This document shows, piece after piece, positions 48,187 through 60,181 of a DNA stretch of 64,000 nt (position 1 is its first letter; every line of letters starts with the position of its first letter). Origin of the DNA: Epiperipatus broadwayi (taxonomy: Eukaryota > Onychophora > Udeonychophora > Euonychophora > Peripatidae). Position numbers and translations under genes: made by a program. The DNA lies in assembly GCA_028023455.1 (NCBI GenBank), contig JAQFVV010012477.1, positions 1,359,501 to 1,423,500 on the forward strand. The letters run 5' to 3'. Below the pieces are notes generated by a model. The model worked only from the letters and a program-made list of their open reading frames with translations. It did not search any database and was not told the DNA's origin.

Positions 48187-48895
48187 GGTATATGAGCACA
48201 GACTTTCACATGACCCACCACTCTCCACACCATCTCATAACACTGATACACTTGAAATATGTATATTGGTGATTATTTATCTTTCCAACATATATGTGTT
48301 CAAGTATATCAGTGTTATGAGATGGTGTGGAGAGTGGTGGGTCATGTGAAAGTCTGTCCTCATATACCCTATATATTACATATATAAACACAGGTGATAT
48401 AATAAGCCTGTGTGTTTCAGTTATTACAAAGTAGAGATGTCTGCCCATCCCTTGTATTAAATGGATTATGTCCTGTGTATGGGGGATCAGATTGACCTTA
48501 GATTAACATGAGTATGACAAGTGTCTTGGCCTTAGAGTGGCCTTTGAGTGTTCCATCATCAGATTTTCAATTGGATGGATGGTTGAAGAGTAGGAGTGTG
48601 GAGTAGATTGAAACCTGTCCATTAAAGTATGAGGATTGTCTATCTTAATATATATCTGAGCACTTATAGCATATATGTGTAGAGATGGTAATCTGGACCA
48701 ACTGATTCTTGCTGGTTTAGCATGAAATAGGTATATTGGTGAATATTTATCTTTTCACCATATATGTGTTCAAGTGTATCAGTGTTATGAGATGGTGTGG
48801 AGAGTGGTGGGTTGTGTGAAAGTCTGTGCTCATATACCCTATATATTACATATATAAACACAGGTATATAATAAGCCTGTGTGTTTCAGTTAATA
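48187..48895 (+). repeat. Family B repeat dimer, ~470-bp period
   Basis: It starts with a short inverted end (48187-48252, GGGTATATGAGCACAGAC through GATACACTTGA). Two direct units follow, with GAAA-anchored positions 48254 and 48724 (470 bp apart). Each contains TATATTGGTGA, TCAGTGTTATGAGATGGTGT and GTGAAAGTCTG, then TATATAAACACAGGT and ATAATAAGCCTGTGTGTTTC. The unit matches 34735-35385. The closing CAGTTATTACA and CAGTTAATACA ends are alike in the two units. Confidence 0.82.
48692..48748 (+). ncRNA. Hammerhead-like motif, core partly lost
   Basis: CTGGACCAA, CTGATTC (48702-48708; last two core bases changed), TTGCTGGTTTAGCAT (48709-48723), GAAA (48724-48727), then AATA|TTTATC, in which T, A and the stem I strand are in the expected order. 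Same spacing as all other copies. Not expected to cleave. Confidence 0.4.
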
Positions 48896-49084
48896 CATTT
48901 ATAAATTAATTGCATACATTAGTATGTGCGTGAATGAGCAAGCGGTCTACCAAATGATAGACAATTGTATTGTCATTCATGCTATTATTTCTCATATGCT
49001 CTTTTATTAATTAAATTACATATACTATAAATAAACACCCATCTTTGGTGGGTCCAACATTAGGATGCCAATTGATTATTAGAA

Positions 49085-49170
49085 AGAATTTACATAAAAT
49101 TGCTATTAATGTTTTTATATGCGGTTCTGAAACATGGAGACTAACATTATTTCGGGGAGAATTCCAAGAA
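49085..49170 (+). pseudogene. Short LINE fragment (GSETW motif)
   Basis: The + strand reads INVFICGSETWRLTLF at about 49105-49155, matching the conserved LLYGSETW segment that follows the RT domain in many LINEs (RTE and relatives). The frame is lost on both sides. The slightly GC-richer sequence up to about 49830 might be further LINE remnant, but I cannot align it. Confidence 0.4.
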
Positions 49171-49179
49171 TCATTACAG

Positions 49180-51700
49180 ATATAATACAAACTATTTTCA
49201 TCCCATTATGGTCATGACAATAAATAAAATACATTTGAAAATGTATTTGATTATATGACAAAATACTTAATGAAAATTCCTTTAATTAGCACTGGTAAGA
49301 AGAATGCTTTATTTTCCCCTAGGCAAATACTCTTAAATACAGTAATACATTACGATGGTGGGACTGTATAAGATTGAAATAAATTTAATTAATAAAACTA
49401 GTAGTAGTGATATTCGACATTTTATATATATTTTGAGCAGAGCGCAATTTTAATATTAGAGCACTAAAACTGGGTCATGAAGCAAAAGAAATAATAATAC
49501 TAAGTTTGCGGTGCTGACATAAAAGCCAAGAAATAACAGGAAAAGTCGTGCTTCTGGACGAAAGACGAAGTCTAAGACCCCCTTCTTGGGCAGTGCTTAG
49601 AGAAATCTGAATAAGGCATGTTGTGGATGTCACTGATGTGCAGGCCTTTTATATGAAGAAAGTGGATAGGCATACCATGTGCCAGACTTACAGAAATCAC
49701 CACCAGAGGCCTTTTTATACAAAATAAATGGTCCTGGGAAGGTCAACTATCCTCAGGACAAGGCTTCAAAAGAAAATTTATGGGTTTGAACTTGTCACAA
49801 CCTCCAGATTAGAAGCATGTAATATATATATATACGAAGAAAGGCCAAATGTCAGTTATGCAGTAATGATAAATGTCACTATTAACATTGAATAAGTTTT
49901 ACTGCTTTAAAAATAGATGACCCTAGTTTGAATGCCATAATTTAGACAAATAATACATTATGCAGTTATATATATATAGAGAGAGAGAGATTTCCCTAAT
50001 ATGTTAAGATTTTATTTAGTAAAAGAAACATTAACATTTACCCTCTTTCCTTTTCTGCTATTTAAAATAATTTAATCTCACCTTCGTGGATTTTATAACA
50101 ATTGAGAATATTTAAGCATAATATAGTTTAAGAGTATGGAAAAATAAAAGAAAACTAGCAGTTATAGAAAATAACTAATCGGTCACTTTTTCAGAATTAA
50201 ATAATAACATTTATAAGATAAATAAGGTTTCAAAGTATTAACTAGCCTAAGTTCAGGATTCACCTCGGATAGAAAATCCAGAGTTAAACAAATATATTTT
50301 TATACTAAAACATAAATAAAATGTTGACTCATAAAACAATCAGGCAAGTGGATTAATTAGTAATGCATTATGTTTTAATGGGACATTAATAATCTTGATT
50401 CATGAAGGTTTACTTAAAAGGCAAAAAATTTTTACAAAAATTCAACTCATCAGATTGCTTGAGATTGGCATATTAATAACTAAAATAGACATATAAAATC
50501 AAGTAATAAATAAATGACCACACCAAAATTAAAGAAAGTTAGAGCATAAGAGAGAGGATTAAATTTATAGAAATTATTTAAGAGCAAATTACATTTACAT
50601 ATTTTTTAAAAAAGGCAAAGTTAAATAATACATGAGAAATCTTGATAGTAGAATTCAAGATTAATTAGGCCAGCTAGATTTAGTTTCAATGGTGGCGGTT
50701 TGAAATAATTTATCTTGCACCATTTAAGAGTCCATTTTTCAAAGTATGGTATTTAATGGATCCATGTGAGTTCTTATGTGGCAAACAAGTTTTATTCAGC
50801 ATTCTAAAGGTCTCCATCAGGCTTTTACTTCCTTTCAGGGCAGCAGTTAGATGGTACATTAGCAGGAAAAAGACCCAAAAGTGTCTAAAAGATGATTGGC
50901 ATCTACTCTATTATTATATTATATTTCAAAGTTGCATGGAGTATTGATGACAACACATTTTTCTCAGTAGTAGCTATCTGTTTGTGATTTAAAATCCAGC
51001 CATTTTATACTCCTGCCCAGAAATTTGAAGAATGCTTTCCATTTCTTATCTCTAGCTCAAACATAATCTTTAATCTAACAGAAATTTTATAATTTCTTTG
51101 TCCATTGTTTTTGAAAGATGCAACTGTTAGATAACATTCTAAAAATATATTCAAATTTATTTCCAGATTGGAAATAGACTTGACAAAATGTTTATAACAA
51201 AAGTACAATCGTTAATCTTAATCCCCATTTTATTTTAAGTAAAAACATTAATTAAAAATACCTTCCCCAGATTAAAACAATAGTGTTTCCAACCCTTTAA
51301 TTATTTTTGGACAATTAACGGTTGCATCTTCCATCTTGGATTTTATAAAATATAGAGTTTAATAGGAAAAACAAGCAATTTAAAAAGAAAATTTTTTAAA
51401 AATGATGTATAATAAAATATTTTAAAAATCAATATTTTGTTAGTATATTTTGCTCCTATAATATATATATATATCTGAGCCGCACCTATATACTTTAATT
51501 TAATAAAAAAGAATTAATAATAATTTTAAAATTGTTATTTAAAAGTTAAAATTTTATAACTTAGGCACACATCTCAAATATATACATAAAAATATATATA
51601 CACAATTAAAGGAGCAGGATGGGATATAGGGTTTGAACACAGATTAGTAGATAGAACCATGAAGTTCAATCTTAAGCTAAGATTGACTGCTTCAATTTAT
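49180..51700. other. Spacer with mixed composition
   Basis: 49480-49830 is GC-richer and partly open on the + strand, but no domain was identified. The rest is AT-rich, with a (GA)n tract near 49980. Nothing is supported as a gene. Confidence 0.45.
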
Positions 51701-51709
51701 ATTATATTA

Positions 51710-52200
51710 AATGTTTCTATGGACTGTTATAATAATTATTGGAAATGAGGAGAAATTATTCATTAAATAGAAAGAAACTTTAACTTTTGTTGTTACTAAG
51801 AAATTATCATTTATGACTAATTGATAATTCCTGAGACTAAGCAAGTTTTACTCAAAAACCTATAAAAGCTCTTTTATTGGGAATCATTTATTATTGTAAA
51901 AGGTGTCCCTCTATTACCTCAAACCCAAGTTCTTATATAGATTTAAACCCAGAAAGCTATTTTTATAGATCTGAAAATGTGAAAGAATAGCATCTTTCTT
52001 GACATTTTGCAAATAATATTTTTTATCTTCTCCAGAAAGTTGTATTTGTTAAATTTAATGTTTCTATGGATTTTTGTTATAATAATTGATATAAATGAGG
52101 TGATAATATCCATTAAATAAAGAGAAACTTTAACTTTGTTTTTGCCAAAAAATTATCAATTACTACTAATTGACAATTCTTAAGGATAAGCAACTATAGC
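51710..52200 (+). repeat. Two ~145-bp direct repeats, ~347-bp period
   Basis: AATGTTTCTATGGA with following TTATAATAATT, GAGAAACTTTAACTTTG-like and TAATTGATAATTCC-like blocks at 51710 recurs at 52057 with substitutions. A diverged local duplication. Confidence 0.7.
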
Positions 52201-52239
52201 TTTTTTGCTGGTAACAGACTAGTACTTCCCCAAAATGAA

Positions 52240-54230
52240 AATTATTTTTTAGTTTGGGTCCAAATTGAAAACCAAACCTGAAAAAGATATGCTTATTGAG
52301 AAGGCATTGAATAGTCTAAAATATCTTCTTCAACATTATAATAACAATAACATCTTAATAACCATTGTACTAAACAATTTATTACCCAGATAGACTGAAT
52401 CTGGATCACAGAAGACAAAGATCACAGTATGGTTATATTAAACTGCAAAGAGTTTGACTGCAAAATGAATCACCAAGTAACACATGCTTTGTTACTCTGA
52501 TATTCATAATTATAACCTGAAGACAAGAAAAAATCATTTTGTCTTTTTTAGAAGAAAACATCATGAAAAAAAAACACTTTCTGGCTATGGCTGCTTTAGA
52601 ATGTACTTTCAGTCACTGTCATCCCTCAAATTTTTTTGAACATCAAACTACCTGAGGATAATCAACCGGTTCATCTTATTGATTTTGATAGATCCTCCTA
52701 TTACACACTACTAAACCCATTAATTCATGGCTAATTAATGACCTTAGATTTGTCATATGCAGTGTGAAATTCTCAAGTGGCTTTGTTGAAAAAAATCTAT
52801 AATGTTTCAATTGGCCATAACTGTAAAATTGCATGTTTCAATGTTAAAGTGCTATATGACTCTGTTTCTTGCACTCATTCAATTAACATCATTGAAATAT
52901 TATTACAGCAAATGAAATTATATTATTCATAAAACTAACTTTATTATTGAAATCATGAATTAGACCAGTGATGAAATCATCACAACTATCAATCTCAAAA
53001 TCTTTAAAATGAACCACAGCTGACCCATGGTATTACTTTAGTGGAGTGATGTATAGCCTCTATCTTTCCAAATTTGAACACATGAGCATCCCAACACATG
53101 CTTATATTTTAGATATGTTGAATACAACTTCATATGTGCTAGAGGAGATATTAAATACACTCTGAGTTAACATCTTCTATTTCTCTTATGAGGCCTATCG
53201 AGCAAGAAGATAACCATCATCATAATTTAAAGTTTTTTGATTTGGATATATAAGACAGATCAACTTCCTGGATTACAAAATGTTTTTAAAATCTTTCACC
53301 AACAGAGGCACTATACATCCAAGCTCCAACACTTCATGTGCTTATAAATTTGCAGGCCTAAAAACTTCTTTCACAGAAATTTTAAACTCTGCAAATTTGA
53401 TGCTGATCAGAAACAAACCATTGAATTATTTACTAGTGACCTTGTCAATATTAAATATAATCTCAAACATATTCCCACTACTTCATTAACTTTTATTATA
53501 AATTCTCACCCCACACTTGCTTCCCCAATGACAAAAAATTTGCCTGTCAACTGTACATTTCAAAAATTGTGAATAAGTTAAAAAACAGATGCTTTGATAA
53601 ATACAATTTTTTTTTTCTGATCATCTCTTTCACTTAAAAAAAACTGTTAAACAATTCTAAGAACAAAATCGAAAAGAGACTTCTTATCAAATCATTTATA
53701 AGATTAACTGCTTGAACCGCAAAATTAACTGCCCAAAACTCTCCCACTGGAAGTCATATTAGAGGAATACCTGTGCCAACATGGCTACAAGACTCCTCAA
53801 CATATTACATATACAAACATATTAAAAGAAGCACTATGTACCCTTCTCACTTCTTAAACCATGAGCTGATCTCTGGCCATTGTCTCAAATTTTCCACAGC
53901 AAATGTTATTCTTTAAGATTGCAATGATAGAAAGAGAAAGATTAAGGAGACTATCAATTTCCAGGGATGCCATTTTTCTCAATAAAAAGGAATCCAACAT
54001 CCCACACTCAAAGAAATTATATCTATAGGTCCTCCCTTTTCATTAGTATGCAAATTTTCTCAATATTTATTCATATTAAGCCCCTTGATATTCATTTTCA
54101 ACATTACCTATGGATCACAAACACATTCTTTATTCTGCTGTGATTGTGATATCTGGTTATATCAAAAGTACATAGCATCAATAAATCTTTATTTTTATAG
54201 TCATAATCTATTTTGTTGTTGAATGTTGTA
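52240..54230. other. Unassigned region with less AT-extreme composition
   Basis: About 2 kb with fewer homopolymer runs and more C than its surroundings, like decayed coding sequence. I read both strands and found no convincing RT, transposase, zinc-finger or host-protein motif. The longest + ORF (53280-53489) has ordinary codon diversity but no match. Confidence 0.4.
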
Positions 54231-54232
54231 AT

Positions 54233-54420
54233 ATTTATCTTTCATCATCATCATCATTATTATTATCATCATCATTTTAACCATAACCAATCCATTGCAG
54301 AATAAAGTCATTCCATGTTTAATCCAATTTGTTTGATTTTTTATCAAAATTTTCCACAACATACCAATACTCATCATTAATTTTTCCATTCCTTGTAAAT
54401 ATTGTTTCTGTTTAGGTCTT
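54233..54420 (-). pseudogene. RTE-type LINE 3' end with (ATG)n tail
   Basis: The minus strand ends in WNDFILQWIGYG and a stop, followed by an (ATG)n/(AAT)n tract (TCATCATCATCATTATT on the + strand from about 54242). The aromatic closing helix and trinucleotide tail are as in RTE LINEs. Only the last ~40 residues are visible, and upstream is AT-rich. Confidence 0.5.
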
Positions 54421-54508
54421 TTACATTTCTTTAGAATCCATTATAAAATTTCAATAAGTCATCTATAATTATTTCTAAAGTTTAAAAATAGTTTAAGTAC
54501 CTTAGTAA

Positions 54509-54915
54509 TATTTACTTGAAAGACCACAAGTACCCGGATGATCAGATGAGCGATTGCATCAAAACCTTGTCATAGCATTGATATTTACAAGCAACCATTT
54601 GGGCTAATTTTAAATATATATTTATATATATTCGTTCATGAAAACTTTTACTTTATTTTATATGCACAGACATATATATAATCGGGTAGAATAATAACAA
54701 AACTTATAAATATTTACTTGAAAGACCACAAGTACCCAGATGATCAGATGAGCGATTGCATCAAAACCTTGTCATAGCATTGATATTTACAAGCAACTAT
54801 TTGGGCTAATTTTAAATAAATATATATATTTATTCGTTCATGAAAACTTTTACTTTATTTTATATGCACACACATATATATATAATCGGGTAGAATAATA
54901 ACAAAACTTATAAAT
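54509..54915 (+). repeat. Two-copy tandem duplication, ~202-bp period
   Basis: ATTTACTTGAAAGACCACAA with the rest of the unit (GATGATCAGATGAGCGATTG, then ATTCGTTCATGAAAACTTTT and AATCGGGTAGAATAATAAC) occurs at 54510 and again at 54712. Only a handful of differences are visible (CCCGG/CCCAG, CAACC/CAACT, CACAG/CACAC). A recent duplication. Confidence 0.9.
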
Positions 54916-54919
54916 GATT

Positions 54920-56215
54920 TTTTTAATGAAACATTTTCTACCCATGAGAATAAAAAATACTAACTTCTGAATTCAACAAGAAGTAAATTTTTCCACAATC
55001 AAAGATTTGATACTTGCTCTCATTCTAAATTTAATTAAATTTGTTCTAAGTAAACATTTTTTTTTGCTTGTTTTTGTTTAAATTAAAACTACAAGTTTAT
55101 TTCCATCAAGTAAATTGATCCTATTTTTTTCTTCTTGAGTAGAGAACGATATTTCTTGTTGAAAGGTGCAGTTTAATTAGTAAATGTTCAAAACACTTGA
55201 CATTAGATGATGTTATTTTAGATATAAAAAATATTAAACTTATCAAATGCATTAAATTCTTAACTACCTTTATACCTAGGTTTATATATTATTAATTATA
55301 TTTTTTTAACTGAATTATTTATTTACATACTGAAATTATCTATATCTTGTCTAAACTTTTGATCAATAATTTTATGGGCATGTATAGTAATTAGAACTTA
55401 GCAATTTTGTTGTTTACCAATCAAAACTTTTGTTCAAGTGAAACACTTTTAACAATGAAATATTTTCTTGAAGATAAACATTAACTCTAGACAATAGGCC
55501 TGTTTTTAAAAGAGACAACAGTCTTAGATTGATAAACATAACTTATTTCATCATAGAAACAAATTCGAGAAAGAATTATTTCATAGAATTATCAAAGCAA
55601 TGCAAATTTCTATCAGAAAATATTTACGGTAAGGTTGAATATCAAAAAAAAAGATTAATATATAAATAGATCCACGATTTATATATTAATACTCTGCCAT
55701 TATAACCATTAATATAAGAGAAGTTATTAAGTCGGCTAGATCGGCACAACATAAATATTTATACAACAGAGCCCTCAAAAATAAAGAATTATCAATATTC
55801 ACTAACAATGAACAAAAAACATTCAACAAATTCAGTTTATCAAATGCAAAAATTATATATTGAAAGAAAAAGGACAAAAAAAAAAAACAACAGAAAATTT
55901 AAGCCTGGGTGATAGCAACTGACTAGTATTTTATCAATTGAAAATACACAAGCATATCACAATCAAAGATATGGACGATTTAAAGAAATTTTAATATTTA
56001 AACAGATAATTAGTTACTAATTTTATATTAATACCAAGAACTCTTATGCCATATTACTATAAGTCATGAATATGATATACATATTATGTTGAATGCATGC
56101 TATGCCGTAATAAAGTTGATTTTTAAAAAAAAAATGAAATTTATATATATATTGAGTTTGTTGATTGTTATTGATATTGTGATTGTCTAAGTTTGACTAA
56201 TTTTAATGATTGGAT
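54920..56215. other. AT-rich spacer, nothing recognised
   Basis: No gene or element was identified in about 1.3 kb. Confidence 0.5.
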
Positions 56216-56548
<333 letters not shown>

Positions 56549-57233
56549 AATATAACATTAATAATATTTATATTAATAAGACCAAAATTTAGATTTTAAT
56601 TTCAAATAAATTCTACAATTGATTTTATGCTTTGAAAAAGCTTAAGAATTTTTTAATAGCCAAGTAATAATCAACATAGTATCATTATTTGGGAAATAAG
56701 TATCACATTATTCTTATTTAGATGATTAAAAATAAAATAGAATGCTAACTTCAAATTATCATTAATTAACATCTGAATATTTTGTAGAGTAATGGTTCCT
56801 GTTCTTTGCTTATGTTTAAATATTTGGTGAAAAGATATTTATCATATCATGAATAATATTATATATATATAATATCAAATAAAATCATTTATAATAATAT
56901 AAACACTAGAATAAATTTTATAATTTGTAAATATTAATAATAATAAAAAAATCTATGCTTAGTTTACCTTATAAATACATTTTGAATACATTATATAAAT
57001 TTATATCTAGATGGAAAAAATAATTCTTGAAGAAAAAATATAGACTTCATTATTGTATATGAATTGTACAATGTATGGTATGATTACATCATTTGTTTTG
57101 TTCATATTAATATTGCATTTAATGTAGCACCAAATACCAATAGGTTACTTATTAACAAAAAAGATTTTGCTGATAACAGCAATAAATAAATGTTGAGATT
57201 GGCCAAGTTATAAAATGAGTTAAAACGTGCAAT
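56549..57233. other. AT-rich spacer, nothing recognised
   Basis: No gene or element was identified. Confidence 0.5.
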
Positions 57234-58376
57234 AAAAATAGAAGCCATAATTATTATTATCTTATTGTATGGATAGACATGTCAGTTTTTTGCAGATCAT
57301 TCAGTCCTTTGCACTGAAGATTTTTATTTTGACAATAATATTATTTTAAATGTAGAAAATGATTTGAGAAAAACTAAAGAGTGATATTTTATGAACAAGA
57401 TGAATAATTTATTAAATGTGCAATATAATTGCATAAATATGCATAAATTATCAAAGATTGTTAATCATATTGAAATTTTAATATAGTTTAACATTGAGTA
57501 AACTTTAATTTTTTATGTTTTAATTGTAAGTGCTTTTAACATTCAGTCCTCTTATGAACTAGGTATAGTTTTTGTTTATTTATATAATAATATATTAAAA
57601 ATTGTGAAGTTAATTTAAATGTTCTATTTATATATATTGTAACCATAAGTTTTGCATCCTGAACTATGTTTCTGTTATATATATAGTTTCCTTCTTTTCA
57701 TATTAGTCAGTTTGCATATTACATGAAATAAGTTATTTAATAAGTTATGTTATAAGTTATAAAACTGTTAATATATTATATTTTTTATAAGAAGTCTAAA
57801 CAAAAGAAGCTTAAATATTTTTAAAATAACAGTCAAGCTATTTTTGTAATTTTCAATATTTCAAAGTTATAGACTTAACACTATTGTTACTTTATAGCTT
57901 GTTCTTAATTTAAAAATGCAATTATACATTTAATGTAGTTTAGACAATGTTTATTAAATTAAGTTGTTCAAAATAAAGGATTTAATAATAATTTATAAAC
58001 TTGTATAATGCTAATAGCTAGAATTTATTTAAAAAGTTTTAATGATTAGTTTAAATCTTTTAAGTGTGTTTGCACATGAAATATTTGTTTTGACATAAAG
58101 ATGAAGTTTAAAGAAACTGATTATTATTTAAGTTTTTAGTTTAAGATAAATTTATATTTAAAACAATTCATTTTGTAATATTTTGTTTAAAAACATTTAT
58201 TATTTTTAAAAACATTATATTATTTTAATTTTGAGAACTTTTAAAAAAGTTAATTAAAAGTTATTGATACTGCAATATTTAATTAAGTAATCATTTATAA
58301 ATTCATTATGTAATATTAGTTGTTGTTTGAAAAATCCACATTTTTTAAAAATAAAGCATTACATTAGATTATTTTC
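57234..58376 (+). repeat. 1.14-kb direct repeat, left copy
   Basis: It runs from AAAAATAGAAGCCATAATTA to ACATTAGATTATTTTC and is repeated at 60182-61346. By eye about 11 substitutions, a 1-bp gap and one ~22-bp TA-rich insertion (in the right copy) separate the two, roughly 1% divergence. It has no coding content and does not start TG or end CA like an LTR. It ends exactly where the LINE sequence begins. Confidence 0.95.
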
Positions 58377-60181
58377 ATATTTATCTTCATTTATCAAAAT
58401 TTCAATTTGCAAAGAAGGGTCATTCAACAACTGAAGCTGTTCAGCTTTTTCTTCTTATTATTGAGTATATTAGGCGTCATAATAAATCAAAACCTGTGGT
58501 CATTCAATTGGACTTCACATCAGCCTTTGATTGTGTTCTTCCTTCTGTTTTGTTTCAGACTCTTTGGGATTATCAGGTTCCTACTCCATATGTCCGTATT
58601 ATAGCCAATCTTCTACTTAACAGGTCCATCTTTACTTCATTGAATGGTAAACTTGCAGATGGTTTTCGTCCGCATCTTTCAGTGCCACAGGAATCTCCTC
58701 TTGCCACATTATGTTTTATTACATATTTAAATCCATTACTTTTACAGATAGAATCTAAAATGCCTGGTATCTATGTTCCTGCTCTTAAACAGACTATTCA
58801 TCATATTTCTTATGTTGATGATGTCTCTGTCTTTCTTCCTGATAAATCTTTTCTTCCGGCTTTGTTGCAAATATTGGACTCTTTTTCTAATACTTTTAAT
58901 CTTCATATTAATGTTACAAAATCCGCAATGTGGAAAATTAAATCTGGTTTATCAATTATTTCCACTTTCACAGCCAAGCCTCAGTCTTTCCTTGGTTTTC
59001 CAATAGTTTTATCTCATTCAGTAATTACAAGGCAGATTCAAAATATTATTCTTGATAAAACAAAAAGGATAGTTGCATCACTTGTTAATATAAATATTTC
59101 ACTTATGGGTAAGGTTACACTCTTGAACTCTTTGGTATATTCAAGGCTTAGTTATTATTTACCAATTATTAGGCCAACAAAGTGTTTTGAGAGGGCTATA
59201 AATTCGCTTTGTTCAAAATTATTTTGGAAAAACAAGATCGTAGCCATCAGTATTGCTAAAATTCAAATGCCAAAGCTTTTAAATGGTCTAGGTTTGCACT
59301 CGGTCTCAACTCTATATCTTCAGAGATCTATATCTTTTTTTCATGTAACTTGTCTAAAGCTTGCTCAGTTATCCCTTCCTTTGGTTATTGATCCTACAGA
59401 TATGCCACCTCCATTTTCAAGTTATTGGATTGCTGATTTATGGAAGTCAGTTATTAAGTCGATACCCTCGGTTCAAGTTGCGCTTGATGGGAAATTGTCA
59501 TTCTGGGATGTTTATAAATTAAAATTTCCACATTATACTCCTCTTTTGACTTCATTAGGTGTTTCAAATAAAGTTCTCTTGTGTAAAATGAAACTTCTTT
59601 TCATTGAAGCAAGACATGTTGATTTTGTACTTAAACTAAATTTAAATGCACTCCCAACAAGTTATTTTTTAGTGACCAGCAGAGGCTTCATTAGGATTTT
59701 GTCTCAGTGTCAGTTGTGTAGATTATATGATGAGACAATTCTCCATATTTTCTATATCTGTCCTGCTCTTAAGTCGATTAGGGACTTTATTGTTGCGAAT
59801 GTCTCTCTGGATCTTGGGGATGCTTTTTTTGTTTCTAACACTCTTAAGAAGGGATCATTTGCAGCAATAAGATTATCTATCTTTATAACATTTTCTTTAT
59901 GGTTGACACGTTAGAGGCTCATCTTTGGTCATTCTCAGGACTCGGCTCTAAGTGTCTTTATTAAGCTTCTTGATCAAGTCAAGCAGTGAGACTCTCTGCT
60001 TTCACCTGTGAATCTACATGATGATACTTGGGTGAAAGTTTTATTTTCCTCTTAATCTTATTAAGATACCCTTTTCTCTACATTGATTTTTTCAAGTTTC
60101 ATTTTGAGTACTATGTAAATTTTTATAAAGTTTAACTGTATATTACTATGTTACTATGTTTAATAAATATATTTTAAAACA
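58377..60181 (+). mobile_element. 5'-truncated LINE between 1.1-kb direct repeats
   Basis: About 1.8 kb of LINE sequence: the RT domain from its first conserved block, the C-terminal domain and a ~265-bp 3' UTR with AATAAA (TTTAATAAATAT, about 60160) and an A-rich end (AAAACAAAAAA). Endonuclease and ORF1 are missing, so it is 5'-truncated as usual for target-primed insertion. Flanking repeats of 1143 and 1165 bp begin exactly at its two ends. Base composition is distinctly richer in C and G than the flanks. Confidence 0.9.
58379..59914 (+). pseudogene. LINE reverse transcriptase (Tx1/L1-like), 5'-truncated
   Basis: A single open frame of 511 codons without stop, but lacking any proper start. 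Visible RT blocks are FQFAKKGHSTTEAVQLF (region 1), VIQLDFTSAFDCVL (catalytic DFxxAFD, about 58500), VPQESPLATLCFITYLNPLL (family form QGCPLSPLLF; the G and C are changed to E and S) and SYVDDVSVFL (YVDD intact, about 58812). The post-RT part has the SLMGKVTLLNSLVYSRLSYY block, KLFWKNK and GLGLHS, typical of the Tx1/L1 group. A CCHC-type knuckle (CQLCRLYDETILHIFYICP) lies near 59710-59765. It ends at TAG 59912-59914. The open frame indicates a young insertion. Without endonuclease it cannot mobilise itself. ORFs 58407-58604 and 58773-59006 are out-of-frame shadows. Confidence 0.93.
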
